Under the pieces are notes generated by a model that did not search any database, had not been told where the DNA came from, and saw only the letters and a list, made by a program, of their open reading frames with translations. The position numbers were made by a program, and so were the translations under genes. From an uncultured Agathobacter sp. (GTDB lineage: Bacteria; Bacillota; Clostridia; Lachnospirales; Lachnospiraceae), in NCBI GenBank assembly GCA_934365945.1, contig CAKRNE010000001.1, positions 124,001 through 188,000 of the forward strand: 64,000 bases of DNA. The letters run 5' to 3'. This document shows positions 8,584-17,291 of the stretch, piece after piece (the first letter of the stretch is position 1; every line of letters begins with the position of its first letter).

Positions 8584-8937
8584 AATTTCTCCTTTTCATT
8601 TTATTTTCCGTTCTCTCAACCTTGAACATCATCCCTTTAATGTCCTTTGTTTATTAATTCATTCTCATTATTTTTAAAATTTATAGCAAATACAATTTCC
8701 GTTCCATAGCTATTAAACTTTATTATGCTATTCCATCTTACTAAAGTTAATTTCCACTCCTTTCCCATATTCTAATTATTCATACTTAACCTCTTGATGG
8801 CATTATACAAAACAATGGTCACACAACGGTCACACGGACACAACTTTGTGAAAACTGCATATTGAAAGCGCCGAAAATTGCATATTTTTTAGACAATTTT
8901 CGGCGCTTTTTGGGTTATTCTTTGTAAAAACTACCTA
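8584..8937. other. gene-free A/T-rich intergenic region
   Basis: About 350 bp without a credible gene. The left part is A/T-rich leader DNA upstream of the gene ending at 7549. The only structured feature is the hairpin at 8865-8911. Confidence 0.6.
8865..8911 (-). terminator. terminator after the aminotransferase gene
   Basis: Perfect 16-bp stem (8865-8880 with 8894-8909) around a 13-nt A/T-rich loop, 26 bp downstream of the minus-strand aminotransferase stop. The T-run is short on the minus strand and longer on the plus strand, so it may act in both directions. Confidence 0.65.
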
Positions 8938-10131
8938 TTATTTATTATATTTCTTGTATATCTTTTCAAACGCAGGCATGGAGCGCTTTATCATTTCCCT
9001 GTCCACACAGTATGATATTCTCACCCAGCCCGGACAGCCGAAGCCGTCTGCTGCTACTATGAGCACATCCTCCTCCTTTGCCTTCTCGCAGAATGCATTG
9101 CTGTCATCCTCAAGTGCCTTTACAAACATATAAAAGGCTCCGTCCGGCTTGAAGCAGTGATAGCCTATCCTTGTGAGTCCATCGTACAGAAGGTCTCTGT
9201 TTTCTTTGTAGGCATTGATATCACCGGTTGCCCCCTGACATTTTACTATCATCTTCTGGAACAGGCTTGGTGCGCACACGTAACCAAGTGCTCTTCCCGC
9301 ACCACAGACTGCTGCATACAGCTCTGCCTTGTCGTACACCTCATCAGGCACGAGGACGTATCCTATTCTCTCGCCCGGAAGCGAAAGTGACTTGCTGTAT
9401 GAGTAGCATACCAGTGTGTTGTCGTAATATTTGGTCACAAACGGTACCTTGATTCCGTCGTAGACTATCTCCCTGTACGGCTCATCTGCGATGATGAATA
9501 TCGGTCTTCCTATCTCCTTAGACTTTTTCTCAAGGAGGTCTGAGAGCTTTTTGATGGTCTCCTCAGAATAGACTGTGCCGGATGGGTTGTTTGGTGAATT
9601 GATTATGACACCTCTGGTGTGCTCATTGATTCTCTCCTCAAGCGCGTCGAAATCTATCTGAAAATGCTCTGTGTCTGCTGGCACCTCTACAAGCCTTGCT
9701 CCTGCTGCATTCACAAATACCTTGTACTCAGGGAAATATGGCGCTATGGTAATAAACTCATCATATACGTCACTTGTCAATGCACGAAAGCAGATTGACA
9801 GCGATGCCGCTGCTCCCATTGTCATGTAAAGGTTGTCTGCATTAAAATGTGTGCCGTGTGTGTTGTTCAAAAATTCAGCTATTGCCGCTCTCGTTTCCAC
9901 GTCTCCCTGTGCTGAGGTGTAGCCGTGCAGCGCAACAGAATCATAATCTGTCACAAGCTCCTTTATTGTGTCGTTTACTATCTGCGGAGCCGGTATGCTC
10001 GGGTTTCCTATTGAAAAATCATATACATTTTCCCTGCCTACAATTGCTGCTCTTTTTTTACCATACTCGAAAAGCTCTCTGATTGCTGAGCGCACGCTTC
10101 CGAGCTGGTACATGCTTTCGTTTACTACCAT
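8938..10131 (-). CDS. pyridoxal-phosphate aminotransferase, class I/II
   Basis: A 397-residue fold-type I aminotransferase close to the usual length. Visible are the INSPNNPSGTVY motif (about 178-189), the ADEPYREIVYD stretch that holds the cofactor-binding aspartate, the SYSKSLSLPGERIGY motif with the Schiff-base lysine, and a C-terminal RISYC motif with the carboxylate-binding arginine. Members transfer amino groups between amino acids and 2-oxo acids; substrate preference (aspartate, aromatic or alanine) cannot be fixed from sequence. It is transcribed alone, between two terminator-like regions. Confidence 0.9.
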   Translation of the reverse strand: MVVNESMYQLGSVRSAIRELFEYGKKRAAIVGRENVYDFSIGNPSIPAPQIVNDTIKELVTDYDSVALHGYTSAQGDVETRAAIAEFLNNTHGTHFNADNLYMTMGAAASLSICFRALTSDVYDEFITIAPYFPEYKVFVNAAGARLVEVPADTEHFQIDFDALEERINEHTRGVIINSPNNPSGTVYSEETIKKLSDLLEKKSKEIGRPIFIIADEPYREIVYDGIKVPFVTKYYDNTLVCYSYSKSLSLPGERIGYVLVPDEVYDKAELYAAVCGAGRALGYVCAPSLFQKMIVKCQGATGDINAYKENRDLLYDGLTRIGYHCFKPDGAFYMFVKALEDDSNAFCEKAKEEDVLIVAADGFGCPGWVRISYCVDREMIKRSMPAFEKIYKKYNK

Positions 10132-10212
10132 TTCCTTGTCTCCTTATTTCCTTGTCTCTGATGTTCTTGCATGTTTACTATTATAATATCTATGCTTATG
10201 ACATACAAATGT

Positions 10213-10254
10213 CTTTATACACATACCTTTATACACATACTTTTATACGCATAA
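10213..10254. repeat. three tandem 14-bp repeats upstream of the aminotransferase
   Basis: Two identical units CTTTATACACATAC (10213-10226 and 10227-10240) and a diverged third (10241-10254), in the gap between the aminotransferase start and the GTPase stop. They are short, A/T-rich and non-coding. They may be slippage products or part of the aminotransferase promoter. Confidence 0.7.
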
Positions 10255-10273
10255 TGTAACCATTCATACCAGC

Positions 10274-13084
10274 TTATCCTGATATGAATGCCTCCATCCC
10301 GGCACGCTTCGTCATCTCAATATGCTCCTTAAGCTCGCGTGCTGACATTCGCAGTGCCCCCAGGCTCATGACCGTCTGCTGCTCCAGTCCGTCCGAGGTT
10401 GCCACTGTTACCTTGTACCTGTCCCGTATGCCAAACACAGTCTTTTCGATAAATGCATCGGCTGTCTCGTCCTGCTTTGTATACACGACCTCTATGTTGT
10501 GGAAGGTCTCGCGCTTTCCGGCATTGCCCTTCACCTTGTACGCATCAAATACCAGCAGCAGATGACAGCCCTTATAGCCCTGGTAATCCGATAAAACATC
10601 CTTCAGCGCATCTCTCGCCGAATCAATGTTTATGCGTGAGAGCTCTTTTAAATCCTCCCATGCAAATATTATATTATATCCGTCAACTATCAGGTACTCT
10701 TCACCCGGGGATTTCTTCGGATAAATCGGATTGCCATGCTTATCATGCTTTACGGTGCGCGGTTTGCCACTTAGACCTTCATACTCATTTTTCTTTTTGC
10801 CTGACCATTTGCGCCTCTGATCCTCTGCGATATCGTTTTTGCCCATGCCAAACTCCCTGGCATAAACATCTGCAAGCTGCGCATCAAGCTCCACTGATGA
10901 CATACCTGAAACAGCCTTCTCAAAGCTCGTCCTTCGGCAGTTTCCTGCAAGCGCCTGCGCATCCTCAGCTGAAAATGCATTCTGCGTGCGAGCACTCGCT
11001 GCAAGTGCCTCCTCAGACTCATCTCCGTGATATACATACGGCAGGTGCATATGCTCAGGGACCTCATCCCACGGCACCACATAGCCTGAGCCGTGCGCAC
11101 AAAATACCGAGCCTGTCGGATTGCGGAAATCCTCCTCGCTGTCATAGTGCATCTGCGCAATCACCTCCGCAGGATTGTGACACTCATCATAGCCCCACAG
11201 CTCCAGTGTCAGGTGCCCGAGCCCCTTTGTATACGCATGCACAAGGCTCACATAATCCTGCATTGTCGCAACCGGTGCCTTTCCGGTAATTGTTGCCATC
11301 TCCCTCGCAGCGGTTGTGGCAAACTGCGGGCTCTCTGCCCTTGCAAATCTCTGCTCTAAATCTGTCATTGCGCGGCCGACATACTCCATCGGCACCTGTA
11401 GGATAAAGCTGTAGTAAGGCTCAAGCAGCACGCTTTCTGTGGATTTAAGCCCCTGTCGGATTGCTCTGTATGTAGCCTGACGGAAATCTCCTCCCTCCGT
11501 GTGCTTTACATGTGCTCTTCCTGTAAGAATCGTGACCTTCACATCGGTAAGTACCGAGCCTGTGAGCACACCCCTGTGCTCCTTTTCCTCAACGTGTGTG
11601 GCTATGAGGCGCTGCCAGTTTTTGTCGAGCACATCCTCACTGCAGGTGGATGTAACTGTGATTCCGCTGCCACGCTCCGCAGGTGACAAAAGCAGATGCA
11701 CCTCTGCATAGTGGCGCAACGGCTCGAAATGTCCTACTCCCTCGACAGCCCTTGCTATCGTTTCCTTATATACAATGCTGCCCGGTCCGAACGTGACAAC
11801 AACACCAAACCTGTCCTTTATGAGGCGCACAAGCACCTCCATCTGCACCTGTCCCATGAGCTGCACATGAATTTCCTTAAACTCCTCCACCCACACTATG
11901 TAAAGCTGCGGGTCTTCCTCCTCAAGCTGCTTTAGCTTTTCCATAAATGCCGCCGGATTTACATCATCAGGCAGAATCATCCTATAGTTTAGTACCGGCT
12001 CAAGTATCGGCATATTGGACTGCAGCTCAACCCCCAGCCCCTGCCCCGGAAATGTCGAGCTAAGACCTGTGACCGCAACTATCTCACCGGCCTCTGCCAC
12101 ATCAGCTATCTCATATTTTTCGCCGGAATACTTTCTTATCTGATCTATTTTCTCAACCAGAAGGCCTTTTGCCTCGTCACCGCCATGCGCTTTGTACTCT
12201 ATCTTGTCCCTGACCTTAAGACAGCCTCCGGTAACCTTTAAAAATGTCAGCCTGCTGCCTCTGTCGTCCCTGCCTATCTTGTATACACGGGCAGAAAATT
12301 CGTCAGGGTAATTTCTTTCACACATAAACCGCGAAAGCCCCTGAAGCAACGTATCCACTCTGTCAAGCTTAAGTGCCGAGCCGTAAAAGCATGGGAATAC
12401 CTCCCTTTGCGCTACTGCCTGCGCAATATGCGCATCCGCAAGCTCTCCCGATTCCATAAACTCATCTAAAAGAGGCTCACTGCACATAGCAAGCTCATCA
12501 AATAAATCCTGCGAAGAAAAGTCCACGCAGCCATCGCTCAACTCACTCTTTAGCTCTGCCTGCACTTTCTCCGCATCCGTGCCCTGCATATCCATCTTGT
12601 TTACAAAAATAAATGTCGGCACGTTATAGTGCTTTAAAAGCCTCCACAGTGTGCGCGTGTGCCCCTGCACTCCATCAGTTGCGCTAATTACAAGTACCGC
12701 ATAGTCGAGCACCTGAAGTGTACGCTCCATCTCTGCCGAAAAATCCACATGCCCCGGTGTATCAAGCATTACTACATGCCATGTATGAGCTGAATCTGCT
12801 GTGCGTGCTACATCTGTTGTACGTGCTGTATCTGTTGTACCTGCTGTATCTACCGTATCTGTGCCGCGCAAAATATCAAGTCTTGCCTGCTTTGAAAAAA
12901 TGGTTATTCCACGCTCACGCTCCTGCGCATCGTTGTCCAAATATGCGTCCTGATGGTCCACGCGCCCGAGTGAGCGAATCTGCCCGGTGCTGTAAAGCAT
13001 GGCCTCAGACAGGGTTGTCTTTCCCGCATCTACATGTGCGAGAATGCCGATTGTAATATGATTGTTTGTCATGTTCTGCTCCAT
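10274..13084 (-). CDS. ribosome-protection-like GTPase fused to a Rae1/YacP-like NYN nuclease
   Basis: A 936-residue translational GTPase of the Tet(M)/Tet(O)/EF-G group with an extra C-terminal nuclease domain. GTPase motifs: AHVDAGKTT (16-24), RGITI, LDTPGHVDF and NKMD. EF-G-like domains II-V follow to about residue 690. After a basic linker, residues 795-936 match YacP/Rae1, the ribosome-associated A-site mRNA endonuclease, with acidic residues D801 (VDGYN), D847, E873/D876 (ETAD) and D898 (ATSDGLEQ) intact. Residues about 75-100 hold a Thr/Asp/Ala-rich insert encoded by 18-bp repeats between switch I and switch II. The start at 13084 has GAGG 6 nt upstream; M5 is an alternative. Database names for such proteins often say tetracycline resistance, but the fusion suggests ribosome rescue or mRNA cleavage (inference). 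Confidence 0.85.
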   Translation of the reverse strand: MEQNMTNNHITIGILAHVDAGKTTLSEAMLYSTGQIRSLGRVDHQDAYLDNDAQERERGITIFSKQARLDILRGTDTVDTAGTTDTARTTDVARTADSAHTWHVVMLDTPGHVDFSAEMERTLQVLDYAVLVISATDGVQGHTRTLWRLLKHYNVPTFIFVNKMDMQGTDAEKVQAELKSELSDGCVDFSSQDLFDELAMCSEPLLDEFMESGELADAHIAQAVAQREVFPCFYGSALKLDRVDTLLQGLSRFMCERNYPDEFSARVYKIGRDDRGSRLTFLKVTGGCLKVRDKIEYKAHGGDEAKGLLVEKIDQIRKYSGEKYEIADVAEAGEIVAVTGLSSTFPGQGLGVELQSNMPILEPVLNYRMILPDDVNPAAFMEKLKQLEEEDPQLYIVWVEEFKEIHVQLMGQVQMEVLVRLIKDRFGVVVTFGPGSIVYKETIARAVEGVGHFEPLRHYAEVHLLLSPAERGSGITVTSTCSEDVLDKNWQRLIATHVEEKEHRGVLTGSVLTDVKVTILTGRAHVKHTEGGDFRQATYRAIRQGLKSTESVLLEPYYSFILQVPMEYVGRAMTDLEQRFARAESPQFATTAAREMATITGKAPVATMQDYVSLVHAYTKGLGHLTLELWGYDECHNPAEVIAQMHYDSEEDFRNPTGSVFCAHGSGYVVPWDEVPEHMHLPYVYHGDESEEALAASARTQNAFSAEDAQALAGNCRRTSFEKAVSGMSSVELDAQLADVYAREFGMGKNDIAEDQRRKWSGKKKNEYEGLSGKPRTVKHDKHGNPIYPKKSPGEEYLIVDGYNIIFAWEDLKELSRINIDSARDALKDVLSDYQGYKGCHLLLVFDAYKVKGNAGKRETFHNIEVVYTKQDETADAFIEKTVFGIRDRYKVTVATSDGLEQQTVMSLGALRMSARELKEHIEMTKRAGMEAFISG
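12789..12860. repeat. four in-frame 18-bp repeats within the GTPase gene
   Basis: Four adjoining 18-bp units (12789-12806, 12807-12824, 12825-12842, 12843-12860) encode degenerate six-residue repeats rich in Thr, Asp and Ala. They sit just before the strand leading into LDTPGHVDF, where related GTPases have a short connection. They keep the reading frame. Confidence 0.8.
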
Positions 13085-13102
13085 TTATGCCTCAATCCAA
13101 GA

Positions 13103-13128
13103 ACAGAGACACCTGTGGATGTCTCTGT
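13103..13128 (-). promoter_or_regulatory. leader hairpin before the GTPase-nuclease gene
   Basis: A perfect 9-bp stem ACAGAGACA/TGTCTCTGT with an 8-nt loop, ending 19 bp before the start codon of the GTPase. Leader hairpins are known to attenuate some ribosome-protection genes. Here no anti-terminator alternative or U-run is evident, so the role is only a suggestion. Confidence 0.4.
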
Positions 13129-13258
13129 GTCAGCCTTTATATCATAATCCGTCGATTTCCTAAATTATAGCATTTTGTGGTTGGTCTGTCATCTTTTTTC
13201 TTGATTGACAGTGTGATGTCAAGCTTGCGTCCGGACAGTAACAAATAGCGCCGCTTAA

Positions 13259-13287
13259 TTGACAAATATTTATTCCATACATATAAT
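13259..13287 (+). promoter_or_regulatory. sigma-A promoter of the DUF4317 gene
   Basis: TTGACA (13259-13264), a 17-bp spacer and TATAAT (13282-13287): a full consensus, 47 bp before the ATG at 13335. Confidence 0.88.
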
Positions 13288-13334
13288 GTGATTACGGAAA
13301 TTTTTGAATGGTATGAAAATAATGCGAGGATAAT

Positions 13335-14663
13335 ATGAACAAAAAAGAAGTATTGGAACTAAAACGAAGATTAAAAAAAGACCAGGCAACCTTCACCCGT
13401 CTGGTCGGCTGCTACGTGGACTGCAACCATGAAAAGGTCTGCAAATTCGGTGGCAAATTTCTCACTCTGGAGGAGGATGAATACTACAAATATCTGGAGA
13501 TTTCAAACAAGGTGCTTTCCGGCACTCTCGGAAACAACCTGCTCAATCTGCAGTTTCCGCTTGAGGAGGAAGAGGTCGGAGGCCGCCAGCAGATTCTCAT
13601 GGCGCTTCGCGACAGCGAGCTTAATGATGAGACTCTGCTCGATACATACTATGACCTGGTCATCGACACCTACGACGAGGCCGGAAACTATCTGATCCTT
13701 TTGTATCTCGACAGCTACGATGTCATGACACGCACAAAGGACAACATCAACGTGGATGAGTCCGAGGAGGTGTACAAATACATGCTCTGCGCCATCTGCC
13801 CTGTCACACTTTCAAAGCCGGGCCTTGGCTATCTGGAAAAGGAGCAGCGTATCGGAGCCCGAATAAGGGACTGGGTGGTCGGCGCACCTGAGACAGGCTT
13901 TTTATTCCCTGCCTTCAATGATAGGAGCACTGACATACACTCCACTCTTTTCTATACGAAAAATACCAAGGAGCCTCACTCTGAGTTTATGACAAACGGT
14001 CTCGGCTGCGGTGTGGAGCGCACAGCTACTGAGCAGAAGATGGCTTTCCATTCAATCGTCAGAAATGTGCTCGGTGCCGAGGACGAGAGCACGGATGACA
14101 AGCTGCTTGATATCCAGCAGAATCTGTCCGAGATGGCTGATGACTACGCTGAGACTCACGATGATGACGATGATCCGTTCATTCTCGACAGCGAGGCTAT
14201 GAACAAGGTGCTCAGTGACTGCCATGTCTCTGAGGAAAAGATTTCACGCATCGAAAAATCCGTCAATGAGGCCTTCGGTGACAAGCCGCCTATCGCAGCT
14301 AATGTCATTGATTCAAAGGCTCTTGCCGCTAATGAAATCCGTGTGGAAAAGCTTGCTCTTGAGAGCCAGGTCGGTGATTTAACTCTCGAGCTCAATGAGA
14401 AAAATGCGCAGCTTGAGGAGAAGGATTCTGTTATACAGGAGAAAAATAATCAGATTGAGGAACGCACCTCACAGCTTCTTGAAAAGCAGGAAGAGATTGA
14501 TAATTACACTTCTCAAATTAAGACCTATGATGTGGTGCTTCATGTAAAGCCGGAGAAGGCTTCACAGATTCATGCGCAGGTCATAAACGGGGAGAAGTGT
14601 CTCGTCATTCCTATGCGGGAGAATGAGAATGCGACCATAAATGGGGTGAATACAAATCTGTAG
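13335..14663 (+). CDS. DUF4317 family protein
   Basis: A 442-residue cytosolic protein matching DUF4317, a family common in Lachnospiraceae and other Clostridia with no established function. The start has the family's typical beginning (MNKKEV). The body to about residue 290 is the conserved globular part, ending in an acidic stretch (DDDDD at about 275-280). Residues about 340-400 form a heptad coiled coil rich in Glu, Gln and Lys, followed by a short C-terminal domain. No catalytic motif is evident. It has a full-consensus promoter and no operon partners. Confidence 0.85.
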   Translation: MNKKEVLELKRRLKKDQATFTRLVGCYVDCNHEKVCKFGGKFLTLEEDEYYKYLEISNKVLSGTLGNNLLNLQFPLEEEEVGGRQQILMALRDSELNDETLLDTYYDLVIDTYDEAGNYLILLYLDSYDVMTRTKDNINVDESEEVYKYMLCAICPVTLSKPGLGYLEKEQRIGARIRDWVVGAPETGFLFPAFNDRSTDIHSTLFYTKNTKEPHSEFMTNGLGCGVERTATEQKMAFHSIVRNVLGAEDESTDDKLLDIQQNLSEMADDYAETHDDDDDPFILDSEAMNKVLSDCHVSEEKISRIEKSVNEAFGDKPPIAANVIDSKALAANEIRVEKLALESQVGDLTLELNEKNAQLEEKDSVIQEKNNQIEERTSQLLEKQEEIDNYTSQIKTYDVVLHVKPEKASQIHAQVINGEKCLVIPMRENENATINGVNTNL

Positions 14664-14710
14664 GGGGCGCATCATAGGAGTGCTTCACTTATGAAACTTC
14701 TCTTTATGGG

Positions 14711-14921
14711 GCTTCGCATATTCAGGCTGTGAGGACCGGCATAGCATGCAGTATATTCCTCAGAAAAATATAAAATCAGCCACGGCATCATTTGCGGATA
14801 GTTTATTGATAGTTTGCTATGAATTATCATATCCACATTTTATGGAACGCCGTGGCAGTTTATATTTTTCTTCGGAACACACTGCATACTCTCCGGAAAG
14901 TTAAGGTTATTTATGCGAAGC
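14711..14921. repeat. family B inverted-repeat element, copy 1
   Basis: Core 14749-14884 (136 bp) has imperfect terminal arms of about 36 bp: left end CAGTATATTCCTCAGAAAAA, right end the reverse complement of CAGTGTGTTCCGAAGAAAAA, both running into CCACGG. An outer inverted pair GCTTCGCATA/TATGCGAAGC lies at 14711-14720 and 14912-14921. The same two distinct ends recur at 24694-24829 in opposite orientation with an equal core length but an unrelated centre. It lies in the convergent gap between DUF4317 and map. Confidence 0.8.
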
Positions 14922-14946
14922 AATTAATGATGAGTTTATAATCCAT

Positions 14947-15012
14947 GTCCGTGGATGCAGAAATGCTCTCCCGAAGCTAACGCTTCCGAGAGGGCTTTTC
15001 TGCGTCCGGACA
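14947..15012. repeat. nested long hairpin downstream of DUF4317
   Basis: Inner arms CTCTCCCGAAGC and GCTTCCGAGAG around TAAC, and outer arms around GCAGAAA/TTTCTGC closing on GTCC/GGAC, about 66 bp in all. It sits between the family B copy and the map terminator in a convergent gap. It could contribute to termination (GGCTTTT on the plus strand), but its length exceeds a simple terminator. Confidence 0.6.
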
Positions 15013-15046
15013 GGGCTTAATCATCAAGTAGCTTATCTTATTATAT

Positions 15047-15088
15047 AAAAAGGCGTGTGAAAAAACTTCGTTTTTCACACGCCTTTTA
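15047..15088. terminator. bidirectional terminator between DUF4317 and map
   Basis: A strong GC-centred stem GGCGTGTGAAAAA with its complement around a CTTC-type loop, flanked by A-run and T-run. It can serve the plus-strand gene to the left and the minus-strand map operon to the right. Confidence 0.85.
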
Positions 15089-15170
15089 TAATGTTATCAC
15101 CTATGAAATAGTGTCTGCTCATAAAGGCACTCTGACTGCTAATAAAAGCACTCTGATAATACTTACCGGT

Positions 15171-16046
15171 TTACCAGCTCAGCACCTCATGACCATCCTC
15201 TGTGACGAGTACCATGATTTCCCACTGGGCTGATGGTAGTCCGTCGTCGGTGTATACTTCCCAATTGTTCTTGTCATCTACGTAGATATCGGCTTTGCCC
15301 ATGTTGACCATTGGCTCGATGGTAAATATCATGCCGGGTGCCATGACCATATCGGTACCGCGCTTTGTGTTGTAGCCTACCCACGGATCCTCGTGAAATT
15401 CAAGTCCCACTCCGTGTCCACCGATTTCACGCACTACTGTGTAACCGTTTGCAAATGCATGGTCGTGTACCGCCTGTCCCATATCTCCGAGGAAACCCCA
15501 CGGCTTTACCTCTTTGAGTCCAAGCTCCACGCACTCCTTTGTGACTTCAACGAGCTTTTTCTTCTCCGGGCTTACATTTCCGATGCAGTACATTCTTGAT
15601 GAATCTGAAAAATATCCGTTTAAAATTGTAGAACAGTCTACATTTATGATGTCACCATCCTTTAAGATGACGTCCTTTGAAGGAAATCCGTGACAAACCT
15701 GCTCATTTACCGATGTACATACGCTGTAAGGATAACCCTCATAGTTGAGCGGTGCAGGGATGCCTCCCATGCTAGTGGTCATATCATAGACTATTTTATC
15801 AATCTCTGCGGTGTTCATACCTTCGTGGATATGCTCTCCTATGTAGTCGAGCACTGCGACATTTATCTTGGCGCTCTCCTTGATTCCAGCTATCTGGTCA
15901 GGTGTCTTGATGATTGAATGGCTCGGTATCTTATGATGTGCCTCTGCAAGCTTTTCAAGCTTCATATCAAATGCTGCATGACAGGTCTTATATTTCTTTC
16001 CGCTGCCACACCAGCAAGGATCATTTCTTCCAATTTTTGTTGACAT
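15171..16046 (-). CDS. map: methionine aminopeptidase type I with N-terminal SEC-C motif
   Basis: A 291-residue enzyme that removes the initiator methionine from new proteins. The N-terminal 25 residues are a SEC-C zinc motif (GRNDPCWCGSGKKYKTCH), thought to bind the ribosome or partner proteins. The pita-bread catalytic domain follows with metal ligands visible in INVDCS, FSDSSRMY, GGHGVGLEFHE, IFTIEPM and the final QWEIMVLVTEDG. It heads a minus-strand cluster with a SurA-like protein and YqeY. SEC-C-tagged MetAPs are common in Clostridia. Confidence 0.95.
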   Translation of the reverse strand: MSTKIGRNDPCWCGSGKKYKTCHAAFDMKLEKLAEAHHKIPSHSIIKTPDQIAGIKESAKINVAVLDYIGEHIHEGMNTAEIDKIVYDMTTSMGGIPAPLNYEGYPYSVCTSVNEQVCHGFPSKDVILKDGDIINVDCSTILNGYFSDSSRMYCIGNVSPEKKKLVEVTKECVELGLKEVKPWGFLGDMGQAVHDHAFANGYTVVREIGGHGVGLEFHEDPWVGYNTKRGTDMVMAPGMIFTIEPMVNMGKADIYVDDKNNWEVYTDDGLPSAQWEIMVLVTEDGHEVLSW

Positions 16047-16058
16047 AAAATCTTCTTT

Positions 16059-16721
16059 CTAGTGATCAAGAGTAACGTTTCCCATATCGACTCTTTTCCA
16101 CACTTTTTCTTTTATTTTATAGTTATTTTTCTCCAGCAGCTTCTTATATCTGCCTCCCGAGAAATCATAATCCGTTATCTCGGCATTGTCAAGCCCTGCA
16201 TATATTTCCTGATATTTCCGGGCTATCGCAGACTTTTCCATGGACGAATAAATATCCTTTTTTTCGACTCCAAGCTGCTTTGCTCCATCTATATCAGACA
16301 AATCATACCAGAAGTCCTTCTCGGAATTTTTCAAAGCTTCTTTCTCGTCATCAGTAAGTGTAATGCTCTCTTTTTTTGCCATCTCATAAAATATCTCATC
16401 ATGAATGGCCATGGACATAGCTGCTTTACGCGCTGTAACACGGACAAACTCACCGTTTGTGTGGATATTCCAATACTTTTTTGGATTATCGGAATCATAC
16501 ACAAGGGCCTGCTTCTCGACATTCATCTCCTCATAGGCCACATAAAATGCCATATCGCGCAATGTCAGCTCTTTCCCATTCACGGTGACAGCCACGTCAT
16601 CCAGATGCTCATTGTATACAATATTCTGCTTCATATCATGATAATTATATGCATACACGCCGGCTATGACAGCCAGCACTGCAAGTATAATTGTTGTGAT
16701 GTGTTTTCTTATTTTGCGCAA
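16059..16721 (-). CDS. membrane-anchored SurA-N-like protein
   Basis: A 220-residue protein with an N-terminal signal anchor (about 7-27) and an extracytoplasmic helical domain resembling the chaperone part of SurA/PrsA foldases: a short DDVAVTVNGKELTL strand followed by amphipathic helices. No parvulin peptidyl-prolyl isomerase domain is present. Its start overlaps the 3' end of yqeY by 13 bp and it precedes map by 12 bp, so the three are likely co-transcribed. A role in folding secreted proteins is inferred only from weak similarity. Confidence 0.55.
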   Translation of the reverse strand: MRKIRKHITTIILAVLAVIAGVYAYNYHDMKQNIVYNEHLDDVAVTVNGKELTLRDMAFYVAYEEMNVEKQALVYDSDNPKKYWNIHTNGEFVRVTARKAAMSMAIHDEIFYEMAKKESITLTDDEKEALKNSEKDFWYDLSDIDGAKQLGVEKKDIYSSMEKSAIARKYQEIYAGLDNAEITDYDFSGGRYKKLLEKNNYKIKEKVWKRVDMGNVTLDH

Positions 16722-17149
16722 AGCTTTGCAACCACCTGATTTATGACCTTTCCGTCAGCCTTGCCTTTGAAATGCGGCATGACTGCCTTCATTATCTGTC
16801 CTTTGTTTCCTGTTGCGATTACATCTGAGAACTGCTCTGTGAGCTCCTTTTCTACCTCTTCTGCCGACATCATTGCAGGAGCGTACTCCTCAAAGATTGC
16901 ATATCTGGTATTGTACTCATCAAGCAGATCTGTTCTTGTGGCAGGACATGTGTCAATCTGCTCTTTCACTGATTTCATTTCCTTCAGGATGACCTTGTTG
17001 ACAAGCTCCTCCGGTATATTGTCTCTGCAGCCCTCATCTATTGCCGCCTTTTTGGCTGCTGATACAAGTGAGGATATAGCATCCTTTCTTACCTTGTCTC
17101 TTGCTTTCATTGCTGCAATCATGTCTTTTTGTAATTGTTCCATCTGCAT
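16709..17149 (-). CDS. yqeY: YqeY/GatB-related domain protein
   Basis: A 146-residue protein of the YqeY family, helical and similar to the C-terminal domain of GatB and to the tRNA-binding tail of some glutaminyl-tRNA synthetases. Conserved patches seen are MKAMK-like (MIAAMKARDKVRKDAISSL), EEYAPAMMSAEEVE and GKADGKVINQVV. The exact function is unknown; a tRNA-related role is inferred from domain relatives. It is the first gene of the yqeY-SurA-like-map unit. A family A repeat lies upstream. Confidence 0.9.
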   Translation of the reverse strand: MQMEQLQKDMIAAMKARDKVRKDAISSLVSAAKKAAIDEGCRDNIPEELVNKVILKEMKSVKEQIDTCPATRTDLLDEYNTRYAIFEEYAPAMMSAEEVEKELTEQFSDVIATGNKGQIMKAVMPHFKGKADGKVINQVVAKLCAK

Positions 17150-17291
17150 GGTTTGTTCCTCCTGCTTTTCTTTATTTACAGGCTTGCTAGTTCGTTTTGT
17201 GCGAATTGGTGCCGTCTATCTCTATAATACACCTTATGGATGGAAATTGCTATTATTTATTACAATGAGTTTGTTGCCGGTTACTAACATT

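Noticed and set aside
10274..13084. Annotating the GTPase simply as a tetracycline-resistance gene
   Set aside because: The C-terminal nuclease domain and the switch-region insert set it apart from Tet(M)/Tet(O); resistance cannot be claimed from sequence.
14711..14921. CRISPR array
   Set aside because: No direct repeat-spacer series here or elsewhere in the window; the structures are inverted repeats.
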